The translations under genes were made by a program, and so were the position numbers. The notes beneath the pieces are model-generated. The model did not search any database. It saw only the letters and a list, made by a program, of their open reading frames with translations, and had not been told where the DNA came from. Of a DNA stretch of 64,000 nucleotides, positions 43,724 through 51,642 are shown one piece after another (position 1 is the stretch's first letter; each line of letters begins with the position of its first letter). The stretch comes from Bacteriovoracaceae bacterium UBA4097 (GTDB lineage Bacteria; Bdellovibrionota; Bacteriovoracia; Bacteriovoracales; Bacteriovoracaceae). Where the stretch lies: the NCBI GenBank assembly GCA_002381765.1, contig DFXX01000037.1, positions 62,001 to 126,000 of the forward strand. The letters are read 5' to 3'.

Positions 43724-44793
43724 TCTATGTCCTAGGTTTAGTCCTCTTTGGAATTTTTCTTATCTCTCCCTTTCTCATTCCCATCGTCTTTGCTGCAACC
43801 ATTTCCTTAGCGATGTACCCTTTGCAGCTGATGCTTGAGAATAAAGGTGTGAAGAGAAAGCTCGCAGCGGGAATTCTCACAAGTACCTTTGCCATCGTGA
43901 TTTCCATTCCCTTCTCTTTTTTTCTCGCTAAAGGAACCATTGCTGTCACTCAGCAGTTGGAGAAATTTCAAACCGATGCGAGGTATAGAAATCAGGGGGT
44001 GCAATCCATTATTCAAATGTTGAAGAATCAATTGATCGATGGAGTTCATTTCTATTCAGAGAGCTTAGGTATTGATACCTATCTCACTGATGCTCGAATT
44101 GATTCCTATTTCATAAAAGTAAATACCTTCTTCTTGAATTTCTTTCAGGACATTGCCGCAGGTCTTCCCACGGTTTTCTTATTCTTTCTGGTGATGGTTG
44201 CCTGCACATATTCCTTCTTAAAGAATGCTGCTGGAGTGAGAAAATTTTTTCAAAGTCTATTGGGTTTAGATGAATCCCGCATGGAGCATCTGATTCGGAT
44301 TTTTATTACAGATTCTCGACAAGTCTACGTTACCAATATCGTCACCGGGGGGTTCCAGTCCCTTTGTGTGGCCACCGGGGTAGGCCTATTGGGTCTCGGA
44401 GATTTCTTCTTAGTCTTCTTTATCACCTTGATCCTCTCCTTTATCCCTGTCATCGGTGCGGCCCCTGTAGCCTTTGTATTCGGAATAATCGCTTTCTTTA
44501 AAGGTGAGACCACTGCGGCCATTATCATCGTTTGTGTGGGTATGTTTACTGGAGTCATCGATAATATCTTAAGGCCTTATCTCGCTTCCATGGGTGAGAG
44601 TCGTATTCCTCCTATTGCGGCCTTTGTGTGTGTAGTCGGTGGTGCCATTGTCTTTGGCTTTCCCGGGCTCTTTATTGGACTATTAATTGGCTCATTTGCC
44701 TATGATACTCTGCCTTTTTTCTGGGATGAAGTTGTTGCAAACAACACTAAGAATGCGTCACCCATTATTGTTGATGATGAAATAGACGAATGA
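43687..44793 (+). CDS. AI-2E family permease-like membrane protein
   Basis: 368 aa from the ATG at 43687, preceded by GGGGGAGA; overlaps oleC by 37 bp. About eight transmembrane helices, with the AI-2E family features IPVIGAAPVAFVFGIIAFFKGE and a conserved DNILRPYLASMGE. The family includes TqsA/PerM-type exporters with varied or unknown cargo. Its place between oleC and oleD is unusual and suggests a role in moving or tolerating the pathway product, though it could be a passenger. Confidence 0.75.
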   Translation: MSKKSEHYAVKVVYVLGLVLFGIFLISPFLIPIVFAATISLAMYPLQLMLENKGVKRKLAAGILTSTFAIVISIPFSFFLAKGTIAVTQQLEKFQTDARYRNQGVQSIIQMLKNQLIDGVHFYSESLGIDTYLTDARIDSYFIKVNTFFLNFFQDIAAGLPTVFLFFLVMVACTYSFLKNAAGVRKFFQSLLGLDESRMEHLIRIFITDSRQVYVTNIVTGGFQSLCVATGVGLLGLGDFFLVFFITLILSFIPVIGAAPVAFVFGIIAFFKGETTAAIIIVCVGMFTGVIDNILRPYLASMGESRIPPIAAFVCVVGGAIVFGFPGLFIGLLIGSFAYDTLPFFWDEVVANNTKNASPIIVDDEIDE

Positions 44794-44811
44794 GGCCCCG
44801 GGCCTTATGAT
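44783..44811 (+). promoter_or_regulatory. Predicted oleD promoter (leaderless)
   Basis: -35-like TAGACG (44783-44788), 17 bp, -10 TATGAT (44806-44811), 6 nt to the oleD ATG. It overlaps the last codons of the permease gene, so oleD can be expressed separately as well as by read-through. Confidence 0.45.
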
Positions 44812-44817
44812 ACTCTC

Positions 44818-45819
44818 ATGCGCATTCTGGTAACTGGTGGAGGAGGTTTTCTTGGAACCTTCCTCATCAAAGAACTTCTAAAAAATTCTCAATACATCGT
44901 GACCAATTTTTCTCGTCACAGCTATTCTCATTTGGAAGATTTAGGTGTTCCGACCATTAAGGGTGATTTAAGACAAAAGAGCGATGTGGAAAAGGCCCTG
45001 AGTTTTGGCTTTGATGCCATTTTTCATGTGGCGGCCCTCGCCGGAGTTTGGGGAAAGTATCAGGAATATTACGATATAAATTTTCTCGGAACTAAAAATC
45101 TTCTGGAAGCCGCTCGAGTAACCGGTATCAAGCGCTTCATCTATACCTCAACTCCCTCGGTGGTCTTTGGTAAAGATGATCTTTTAGGGGTGGGGGAAGA
45201 GTGTCCCTATCCTCAAAAGCATCTCACGGCCTATGCTGAGACCAAGACAATGGCCGAGAAGCTCGTCCTCGAGGCCAATGATAGTCATGAGTTCATGACG
45301 TGCGCTTTAAGACCTCATCTCATCTGGGGTCCAGGAGATCCACATCTTTTTCCCAGGGTGATTCAAAAAGGGAAGGAGGGCAAGCTTCGGGTGGTAGGAG
45401 ACGGAGAGAATCTGGTTGATATCATCTATGTTGAAAATGCGGCCATGGCCCATGTCCAGGCCTTCGAGGCCTTAAAACCGGGATCGACTGTTTGCGGGCA
45501 GGCCTATTTTATAGGACAAGAGCGACCAGTTAAGCTCTGGGATTTTATTAATCAAGTTTTGGGCTTTATGAAGATCGGGCCGGTGATGAAATCTATCGAT
45601 ATTCAAACTGCCTATCGTTTGGGTTGGCTATTAGAGAAGGCCTTTATGTTAGGGGGTATTCAAAAACCTGAACCCCCGATGACGCGATTCGTTGCGCTTA
45701 ACCTCGGGAAATCCCATTACTTCTCCCAAGAAAGGGCAAAGAAGGATTTTGGCTACTATCCACGGGTTAGCATTGAAGAGGGCCTCAAGCGAACTTTTGC
45801 TCACCGTGATATCCTATAA
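44818..45819 (+). CDS. oleD: OleD: NADPH-dependent 2-alkyl-3-oxoalkanoate reductase
   Basis: 333 aa extended SDR. Rossmann motif GGGGFLG (7-13), catalytic Tyr139 and Lys143 in AYAETK, Thr/Ser in YTSTPSVVF. OleD reduces the OleA product to the 2-alkyl-3-hydroxyalkanoate for OleC. SDR-E proteins are hard to tell apart, but the chain oleA-oleB-oleC-x-oleD and the TSTPSVVF segment typical of 3-beta-HSD/OleD proteins support it. No Shine-Dalgarno; leaderless promoter proposed. Confidence 0.85.
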   Translation: MRILVTGGGGFLGTFLIKELLKNSQYIVTNFSRHSYSHLEDLGVPTIKGDLRQKSDVEKALSFGFDAIFHVAALAGVWGKYQEYYDINFLGTKNLLEAARVTGIKRFIYTSTPSVVFGKDDLLGVGEECPYPQKHLTAYAETKTMAEKLVLEANDSHEFMTCALRPHLIWGPGDPHLFPRVIQKGKEGKLRVVGDGENLVDIIYVENAAMAHVQAFEALKPGSTVCGQAYFIGQERPVKLWDFINQVLGFMKIGPVMKSIDIQTAYRLGWLLEKAFMLGGIQKPEPPMTRFVALNLGKSHYFSQERAKKDFGYYPRVSIEEGLKRTFAHRDIL

Positions 45820-45883
45820 AATTGAGCTAACCCCTCCCACAAGTCTTTCTTATCTGCTATAGGTCTAAGCATTGGAGAACTCT

Positions 45884-46297
45884 ATGAAAAATTTCATTCT
45901 TGCTACTTTGACTCTTATGCTTTCTGTTTCTGCCTTTGCGGTAGAAATATCGGCCCCAGATGCCCTTCTTAGTATCCTTCGCCCAGGAGTTTATACAGGT
46001 GTAAATTCTGATTGCACGATGACCTTAGAAGAGTATCAGGATGGTGTCCTGGTTACTGCTCAAAAGGGAAATAAAAAGCTTCAGAGATTCGTTCAAGACG
46101 GCACTCAGTACCGCTTGCGTCCAGCTCGCTATTTTCTTTCTTCTGAACGCTCACAGGCAAGAAATTCTGTAAACTACACCGAAGAAATCTTCATGACTCG
46201 CGCTAGTCACCTTGGTCAATACATGGTGGTGGAGCATATTAAGGTAGATAATAGAAGAAGCCAGAAAGAAACTATCGAGTGTGAAGTTTCTTTTTAG
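45884..46297 (+). CDS. Hypothetical exported protein
   Basis: 137 aa from the ATG at 45884, preferred because TTGGAG lies upstream (the frame opens at 45872). Sec signal peptide ending SAFAVE; mature domain about 115 aa with two Cys (SDCTM and IECEVSF, likely a disulfide) and YTEEIF strands. Not recognised. It lies between oleD and the convergent enoyl reductase gene, overlapping the latter by 4 bp. Whether it belongs to the lipid pathway is unknown. Confidence 0.55.
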   Translation: MKNFILATLTLMLSVSAFAVEISAPDALLSILRPGVYTGVNSDCTMTLEEYQDGVLVTAQKGNKKLQRFVQDGTQYRLRPARYFLSSERSQARNSVNYTEEIFMTRASHLGQYMVVEHIKVDNRRSQKETIECEVSF

Positions 46298-47094
46298 TTT
46301 TCTCTCTTAGCAAAAGCTTTCACTAGGTTCTGATCAAAGTAATTACAACTGATTCCAGCATCCACTAAAACGGTGCTGGCATTAATACCTGAACTCCGGG
46401 AAGAGAGCAGAAATACTACTGTATTTGCCACTTCCTGGGTTTCCAGGGCCTGCTTTCTCAAGGTCAATTCTTCCGCATAAAGATAGTTATCAATATAATC
46501 CGGAATACCTGCTGAGGCCGAGGTCTTAAGAGGACCAGCTCCCACGGCATTGACTCTTACTTTTGAAAATTCTGAAAATGATTTTGCGAGAAATGGCACA
46601 GTCGCTTCGAGCATTGCCTTGATAGGTCCTAGGTAGCCATAGGACGTGGCGCGAGTATTGGAGATAGAGATGGTTACTATACTCGCTTCTTCTGAGAAAA
46701 GATCTTTTAGAGCATTGGCCGACTCCACTAAGGAGAAGCTAGAAATCTGCGCCGCTTGCAAATAATCTTCTCGCTTAGTTTCGTGAAAGGGTTTAACTCC
46801 TTCAGAGAAATTAGCGAAGGCCAGTGAATGAAGATGGCCATCGAGCTTTGGGGTAAAGGCCGTGATCTTGTCTTTTAATTCTAGCAGATCATTTTTATTT
46901 TCCACATCACAGACAAAGACAGGGGCATCGGGGAAAAGTTTTTTAAGTGAAGAGATCTGTTCTTCTTTTTGAACCGAGAAGATACATTTCGCTCCGGCCT
47001 CAATTAAGGTTCTTGCCGAAAAGTACGCGACACTTTTTTTATTGGCCACACCGGCGATATAAAAAACCTTATCTTTAACTCCCAAAAAATCCAT
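46294..47094 (-). CDS. FabI-like enoyl-ACP reductase
   Basis: 266 aa. FabI-type SDR with Tyr152-x6-Lys159 (YGYLGPIK) and the IAGVANKKSVAYF cofactor loop of NADH-dependent FabI. The usual catalytic Tyr spacing is kept. Last gene of the crtI-fabG-fabZ-fabI operon; its ATG overlaps the fabZ stop (TAATG). It would give the dedicated synthase the ability to fully saturate some double bonds. Not the housekeeping copy by context. Confidence 0.82.
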   Translation of the reverse strand: MDFLGVKDKVFYIAGVANKKSVAYFSARTLIEAGAKCIFSVQKEEQISSLKKLFPDAPVFVCDVENKNDLLELKDKITAFTPKLDGHLHSLAFANFSEGVKPFHETKREDYLQAAQISSFSLVESANALKDLFSEEASIVTISISNTRATSYGYLGPIKAMLEATVPFLAKSFSEFSKVRVNAVGAGPLKTSASAGIPDYIDNYLYAEELTLRKQALETQEVANTVVFLLSSRSSGINASTVLVDAGISCNYFDQNLVKAFAKREN

Positions 47095-47528
47095 TAAACT
47101 TCTCCGTTCTCTACGATGGTAGCTGCAAATTCAATGGTCATAATGGTTTTATTATCCACCTTGATCTTACCCTTCATGAAGGCCGCATTGGCGAGCATCT
47201 CCACAAAGTCTACAGTGATCAGAAGGAGATCCCCAGGTTTTGCCATGTTCTTAAATTTGGTATTCTGAATGCGAGTGACAAGTGCCGTCTTAGAGTTATC
47301 GGCAGCTTCACCACGAAGGGCCATGAGAAGGGCACCGGTTTGAAAAACTGCCTCACACATAAGAACTCCCGGGAAAACCGGGCGACCTGGAAAGTGGCCA
47401 CTAAAGAAGTCTTCTTCTCCAGTGAGTTTTTTGGAAGTGGTAATAGAGTCATTGCTTTGTTCGACGATATTCTCGATGAAAAGAAAGGGCTCTCTTTGGG
47501 GAATATTCTTAAGAATGGTCTCAAGCAT
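47094..47528 (-). CDS. FabZ-like 3-hydroxyacyl-ACP dehydratase
   Basis: 144 aa hot-dog fold. Catalytic His45 and Glu59 in the classic FFSGHFPGRPVFPGVLMCEA stretch. It removes water from the 3-hydroxyacyl-ACP formed by the KR. The ATG overlaps the ketoreductase stop by 8 nt, with AGGAGG upstream. Product geometry (trans, or isomerised) cannot be judged. Confidence 0.88.
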   Translation of the reverse strand: MLETILKNIPQREPFLFIENIVEQSNDSITTSKKLTGEEDFFSGHFPGRPVFPGVLMCEAVFQTGALLMALRGEAADNSKTALVTRIQNTKFKNMAKPGDLLLITVDFVEMLANAAFMKGKIKVDNKTIMTIEFAATIVENGEV

Positions 47529-48267
47529 TAAGGCCTCCTGCTATATCTAAACTAGCTCCCGTGATGTAGCTCGCCTCTTTACTGGCAAAGAACATAACAG
47601 CGTGAGCGACTTCAGAAACCTTTCCAAAGCGCTTCATAGGAACTTGCGATTTATAATCTTTAACTTGCTCTTCTGGCAGATCAGCGAGTAGTTCAGTTTC
47701 AATAAAGCCCGGGCACACATTATTGATAGTAATATTTCTTTTCGCAACTTCTTTAGATACTGAAAGAGAAAGAGCAATCTGGCCTGCCTTAGAAGCGGCG
47801 TAATTGGCCTGGCCCGGAAGGCCCAGTTTTCCACCTACGCTGGACATATTAACAATGCGGCCATAACGATTCTTCATCATAGAAAGAACCGCAAAGCGAG
47901 TCATGTTATAAGTACCCTTGAGATTGGTATCGATCACCGCATCCCAATCTTCTTCCTGCATACTAGGAATGATTTGATCTCTTCTGATTCCGGCATTGTT
48001 CACAAGGATCTCAAGACTCGGATAAGTCTCATCATATTCTTTAAAAAAGGCTTCCACCTCAGAAGTACTTCTTACATCAAACTTTTTAATAACAAGTTTA
48101 TCACCATAGACTGAAAGGGATTCTTTAAAATTCATGGCGGCAGTATCATTGCCAGAATAAGTTGCAACTACTAGGGCCCCGCTTTTAAGAAAGGCTTCTG
48201 TGATGCCGGCCCCTATTCCACGGGTACCACCTGTTACGATAACATGTTGTGAATTAAAGTCGAACAT
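47521..48267 (-). CDS. FabG-like 3-ketoacyl-ACP reductase
   Basis: 248 aa classical SDR. TGGTRGIGAG cofactor loop, NNAG, Ser142/Ser143, Tyr156 and Lys160 (NYAASKAG), and the long C-terminal CPGFIETELLADLPEE loop. It reduces the 3-ketoacyl group made by the KS. Immediately follows the second CrtI-like gene: its ATG directly abuts the upstream TAG. Cotranscribed with the dehydratase and enoyl reductase genes. Confidence 0.88.
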   Translation of the reverse strand: MFDFNSQHVIVTGGTRGIGAGITEAFLKSGALVVATYSGNDTAAMNFKESLSVYGDKLVIKKFDVRSTSEVEAFFKEYDETYPSLEILVNNAGIRRDQIIPSMQEEDWDAVIDTNLKGTYNMTRFAVLSMMKNRYGRIVNMSSVGGKLGLPGQANYAASKAGQIALSLSVSKEVAKRNITINNVCPGFIETELLADLPEEQVKDYKSQVPMKRFGKVSEVAHAVMFFASKEASYITGASLDIAGGLNA

Positions 48268-49719
48268 CTATGCTCCTCTTGTTCCGAGATAACTCTCGAT
48301 GGCATTGGCCTGAATAGCACCGTAATTTGCGGCCCCTAACCAACCTGACATAATGATACCTACTGAACCCGCATGAAAGAGCCCAGGCATGGTCTTGTGA
48401 AGATTCATAGAAACATCCAGGCCCTCAAACTTAGTTCCGAAAGATGAGCCCTTTTGATGAAGGGTGTAGCGCTCAACCGTAAGAGGAGTCGCGGCTTCAA
48501 TCACTTCAAGCTTATCTCTGATGTCAGGGACGAAGGCCTCAAGGCCCTTGATAGTCTCTTCGATCATGAATTCTTTCTCTGCTTCATACTCTTCAGGAGA
48601 GAGCTTCTTCCAGTCATCATAATGGCAGTTAGTGGAGGACACGATGGCCACTCTTGCGTCTGTCATTTGTGGTCTAGTCTCTTTAGGATAATAGACCGAG
48701 AAAGTGCGAGAACTCACCTTAATATCTAAGAGTTTTTGCGGGTCATAGGTAGGGTAGGAAGAGGTGAAGACCAGTTCTCCGATATAGGGAATGGTGGCAC
48801 CTGCTTTAAGACCCATATATACCTGACAGCTGGATGAATTTAAACGAACTTCCTTGGTCTTTTGAACAAACTCAGCAGGAAAGTGCTCTTCACCCACCAT
48901 ATTTAAAATAGTGGACCTGATATTTCCATTAGAGAGCACGGCCTTGGACTTAATGAGCTTACCATTAAGAATAATTCCTGTGGCCTTTCCATCCTCAATA
49001 AAAATCTTATCTACTCGGGACTGCATCTTAATATCAACATTATTCTTCAAGAGCTCTTCCTTCATCTTAGCGATGAGGACATCGGTGCCACCCTGGAAGG
49101 TATAGACACCCTTACTCATAAAGTTTGAGAAGACGATACCATATGTAATGGCCGGATCATCTAGGGTCGATCCATTGGCATAGGTAATGGGTTCCATCAA
49201 AAATCTCACCACATCATTTCTGCCCGGAAAGAACTTATCGAAGAGTTCGCGATTAGTTAGCTCTGAATCATCATAGAAATTCATCTGGGCCAGATGAGTA
49301 AAGAAAGCTTCTACTGTATCCTGGGGTATCTTAAATTCTTCATTCAGAAGTTTTGAATAATGTTCTTTAGTGAAATCAGTTTGCAAATTAAACTGTGGAT
49401 TAACAAATCGTACATCTTTAAGCTGAACGATTGAATCTGCGATCTCTTTACTCCAGTATTTTCTACAGGTTTTAATCATGCCTACCGGGAAGCCATGAAG
49501 AGATACGTCGAAGATGTGTTGACGATTTTCCCGGTAAAACCAGGTGGCAAAGCCTCCCAATTTATTATGGGATTCCAGCAAAAGGACCGCATGTCCATGG
49601 CGGCCCATGATATTGGCCGCGGTCATTCCGGCAAGGCCCGAACCGATTACGATGACATCGTAATCTTTGGTGATTTCATCTCTGGTTTTATACAGCATGA
49701 AGTGAATCTCGCTATGCAT
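48268..49719 (-). CDS. CrtI/phytoene desaturase-like FAD oxidoreductase, copy 2
   Basis: 483 aa (the ATG at 49698 is an alternative start; neither has a good Shine-Dalgarno). FAD-binding VIGSGLAGMTAANIM and a C-terminal GLFHAGSVGIIMSGWLG motif. Second member of the same family as the 38768 product, though the two are clearly diverged. Heads the operon carrying the KR, DH and ER, convergent with the KS-ACP-Ole operon. Possible roles: dehydrogenation, saturation or isomerisation of the acyl chain. Confidence 0.8.
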   Translation of the reverse strand: MHSEIHFMLYKTRDEITKDYDVIVIGSGLAGMTAANIMGRHGHAVLLLESHNKLGGFATWFYRENRQHIFDVSLHGFPVGMIKTCRKYWSKEIADSIVQLKDVRFVNPQFNLQTDFTKEHYSKLLNEEFKIPQDTVEAFFTHLAQMNFYDDSELTNRELFDKFFPGRNDVVRFLMEPITYANGSTLDDPAITYGIVFSNFMSKGVYTFQGGTDVLIAKMKEELLKNNVDIKMQSRVDKIFIEDGKATGIILNGKLIKSKAVLSNGNIRSTILNMVGEEHFPAEFVQKTKEVRLNSSSCQVYMGLKAGATIPYIGELVFTSSYPTYDPQKLLDIKVSSRTFSVYYPKETRPQMTDARVAIVSSTNCHYDDWKKLSPEEYEAEKEFMIEETIKGLEAFVPDIRDKLEVIEAATPLTVERYTLHQKGSSFGTKFEGLDVSMNLHKTMPGLFHAGSVGIIMSGWLGAANYGAIQANAIESYLGTRGA

Positions 49720-49821
49720 TAATGTTTGCTATTTCAATTGAGAAACATTAGACGAATCTCTCGAAAAAGTCATGAAATCCGTTACAATTAAATAAATGTC
49801 TAACGAGAAAAGGTAAGATTA

Positions 49822-51642
49822 ATGAGAGCTCTCAGATTCTTTAAAGAAACATTAAGTTTAGATTATCGCTCTCTAGCGATGTATCGCTTTTTTATGGGCC
49901 TCATTGTAATTTCCGATGTGGTCTATCGCCTGCCTGATCTTACTAATTTTTATACCGATATTGGTCTTGTGCCTCGGGCCCTGTTTACCTCTGAAATGAG
50001 CATGCCCTGGTCCTTTTCTTTGCATTTAGCAAATGGCTCTTTTGGCTTTGCTCTTTTCATGTTTGTAATTCATTTTATTTTTGGATTGATGCTGATCTTT
50101 GGATATAAAACCCGCTGGGCCATGATTGGTGCTTTTGTCATGACGGCATCCGTTCATAATAGGAATTGGCTGGTAAATAATGGCGGCGATGATATTCTGC
50201 GAGCGATTCTTTTCTTGTCCATTTTTCTTCCTCTTAATCGCTGCTTTTCCATAGATTCTGCTCTTACAAAACAAAAAGAGGAATGGAAAAAAGAAGGCCA
50301 TTTCTCCACCTGGACACTCGCCTTCTTTTTTCAGGTTTTTGCCATTTATTTTGTTAGCTACATTTTAAAAGACCATCCCATCTGGCGCACAGATTATACC
50401 GCTGTTTTTTACTCTTCCCGTCTGGATATCTTTGCTACTCCAATAGGTGTATGGGTAAGAGACTTTCCCATCTTTCAAAAGCTCACCACCATCTTTACCA
50501 TCTATCTTGAGTGGCTGGGCCCCCTACTTCTGGTTTTTTCGGCGGTGTTTGGAAGATATTGGTGGGGGATTCGCTCATCTGTCGTTCTTTTCTTTTGGGC
50601 CCTTCATATTGGAATTATCCTCACCATGTGGATTGGCGTATTCCCCTATACATGTCTTGTGATGTGGTCGATCTTTCTGCCTCCTCAGTTTTGGGAAAGA
50701 GTACTGGGGCACTTTCGAAAAAATAGTTTTGGTAAGATCGCTATTTATTTTGATGGTGACTGTGGCTTTTGTCAGAAGGGAGTCAGAATCATTCGAGAGT
50801 TCATGCTTCTCTCTGAAGTCTCCATAGATGCGGCACAAGCATATCCTGAAATCTATTCTCAGATGCAAAAGAATAATTCCTGGGTAGTAGTCAATGAGTC
50901 AGGTGAAAGGTTCTATCACTTCCGGGCGATGCATGAATTGATCAAACATTCTCCATTGCTTTCCTGGTCCTCTTTCATTTTTGACAACTCTTTCATCTTC
51001 AATATCTGCAATAGAATTTATCTCTGGGTTTCATACAACCGAAGTTTTATGGGGAAGGCGACTCAGTTTCTTGAATACCGCTCCCCTCGAAAGACCATTA
51101 AAATTCTAAGTTTCCTGCGGGAAGCCTTTGGTGCTCTGATCATAGCAACCCTCATTATGTGGAATCTCACCACGATTAAAAAGCTTCAATTAGAGGCCCC
51201 CTTCTTTCAGAATATTGCTCGCTGGCTTCATCTTTATCAGGAGTGGAATATGTTCGCTCCTTTTCCCAAGATGGATAATGTCTGGGTAGAGATACCGGTG
51301 CTCTTGAGTAATGGAGAGCAAATGGAACTTCTGACGGGCGACAGGGATATCTATAGCTCTAAGGCCGAGAGATTTCCGGGGATTATTGCTAATGAGCACT
51401 GGCGAAAATTCTATCTAAATCTCTCTGACAAAACGGAGTACTCAAAATATTATGGAAGTTACCTGTGCCGACTTTGGAATGAGAGAAATATTAAGAAAGT
51501 TGAAGATACTACACTTCGAAAGATGGAGATCATCGTCTACTCTCAGCCTAATCTTCTAGATGGAAACAGAGGAGGAATTATTCGTAAGCTCTCCTGGAAA
51601 CACTGGTGCTTTGATGAAGATTACAAGAGGGATAATCCTTAA
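49822..51642 (+). CDS. HTTM-domain membrane protein with C-terminal DCC thioredoxin-like domain
   Basis: 606 aa. N-terminal HTTM domain (about 10-290), the membrane region shared with vitamin K-dependent gamma-carboxylase, with SVHNRNWLVNNGGDD conserved. Then a DCC1 domain (about 305-420) with the thiol motif FDGDCGFC, and a further helix and soluble tail (about 430-606). Such HTTM-DCC fusions occur in Bdellovibrionota and Myxococcota, function unknown; possibly membrane redox chemistry. Divergent from the CrtI/Fab operon with a 102-bp gap, so coregulation with the lipid genes is possible. Confidence 0.75.
   Translation: MRALRFFKETLSLDYRSLAMYRFFMGLIVISDVVYRLPDLTNFYTDIGLVPRALFTSEMSMPWSFSLHLANGSFGFALFMFVIHFIFGLMLIFGYKTRWAMIGAFVMTASVHNRNWLVNNGGDDILRAILFLSIFLPLNRCFSIDSALTKQKEEWKKEGHFSTWTLAFFFQVFAIYFVSYILKDHPIWRTDYTAVFYSSRLDIFATPIGVWVRDFPIFQKLTTIFTIYLEWLGPLLLVFSAVFGRYWWGIRSSVVLFFWALHIGIILTMWIGVFPYTCLVMWSIFLPPQFWERVLGHFRKNSFGKIAIYFDGDCGFCQKGVRIIREFMLLSEVSIDAAQAYPEIYSQMQKNNSWVVVNESGERFYHFRAMHELIKHSPLLSWSSFIFDNSFIFNICNRIYLWVSYNRSFMGKATQFLEYRSPRKTIKILSFLREAFGALIIATLIMWNLTTIKKLQLEAPFFQNIARWLHLYQEWNMFAPFPKMDNVWVEIPVLLSNGEQMELLTGDRDIYSSKAERFPGIIANEHWRKFYLNLSDKTEYSKYYGSYLCRLWNERNIKKVEDTTLRKMEIIVYSQPNLLDGNRGGIIRKLSWKHWCFDEDYKRDNP

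Noticed and set aside
44792..44804. GC-rich palindrome AGGCCC-C-GGGCCT before oleD as a terminator
   Set aside because: Loop too small for a stable hairpin of that length and no T-run; it sits inside the spacer of the predicted oleD promoter.
38768..49719. Carotenoid biosynthesis (two phytoene desaturase-like genes)
   Set aside because: No phytoene synthase, GGPP synthase or cyclase nearby; the flavoproteins sit in fatty-acid/Ole operons.
37263..49719. Aryl polyene cluster
   Set aside because: Lacks the second KS/chain-length factor pair, aryl starter ammonia-lyase and acyltransferases; OleA-D are present instead.
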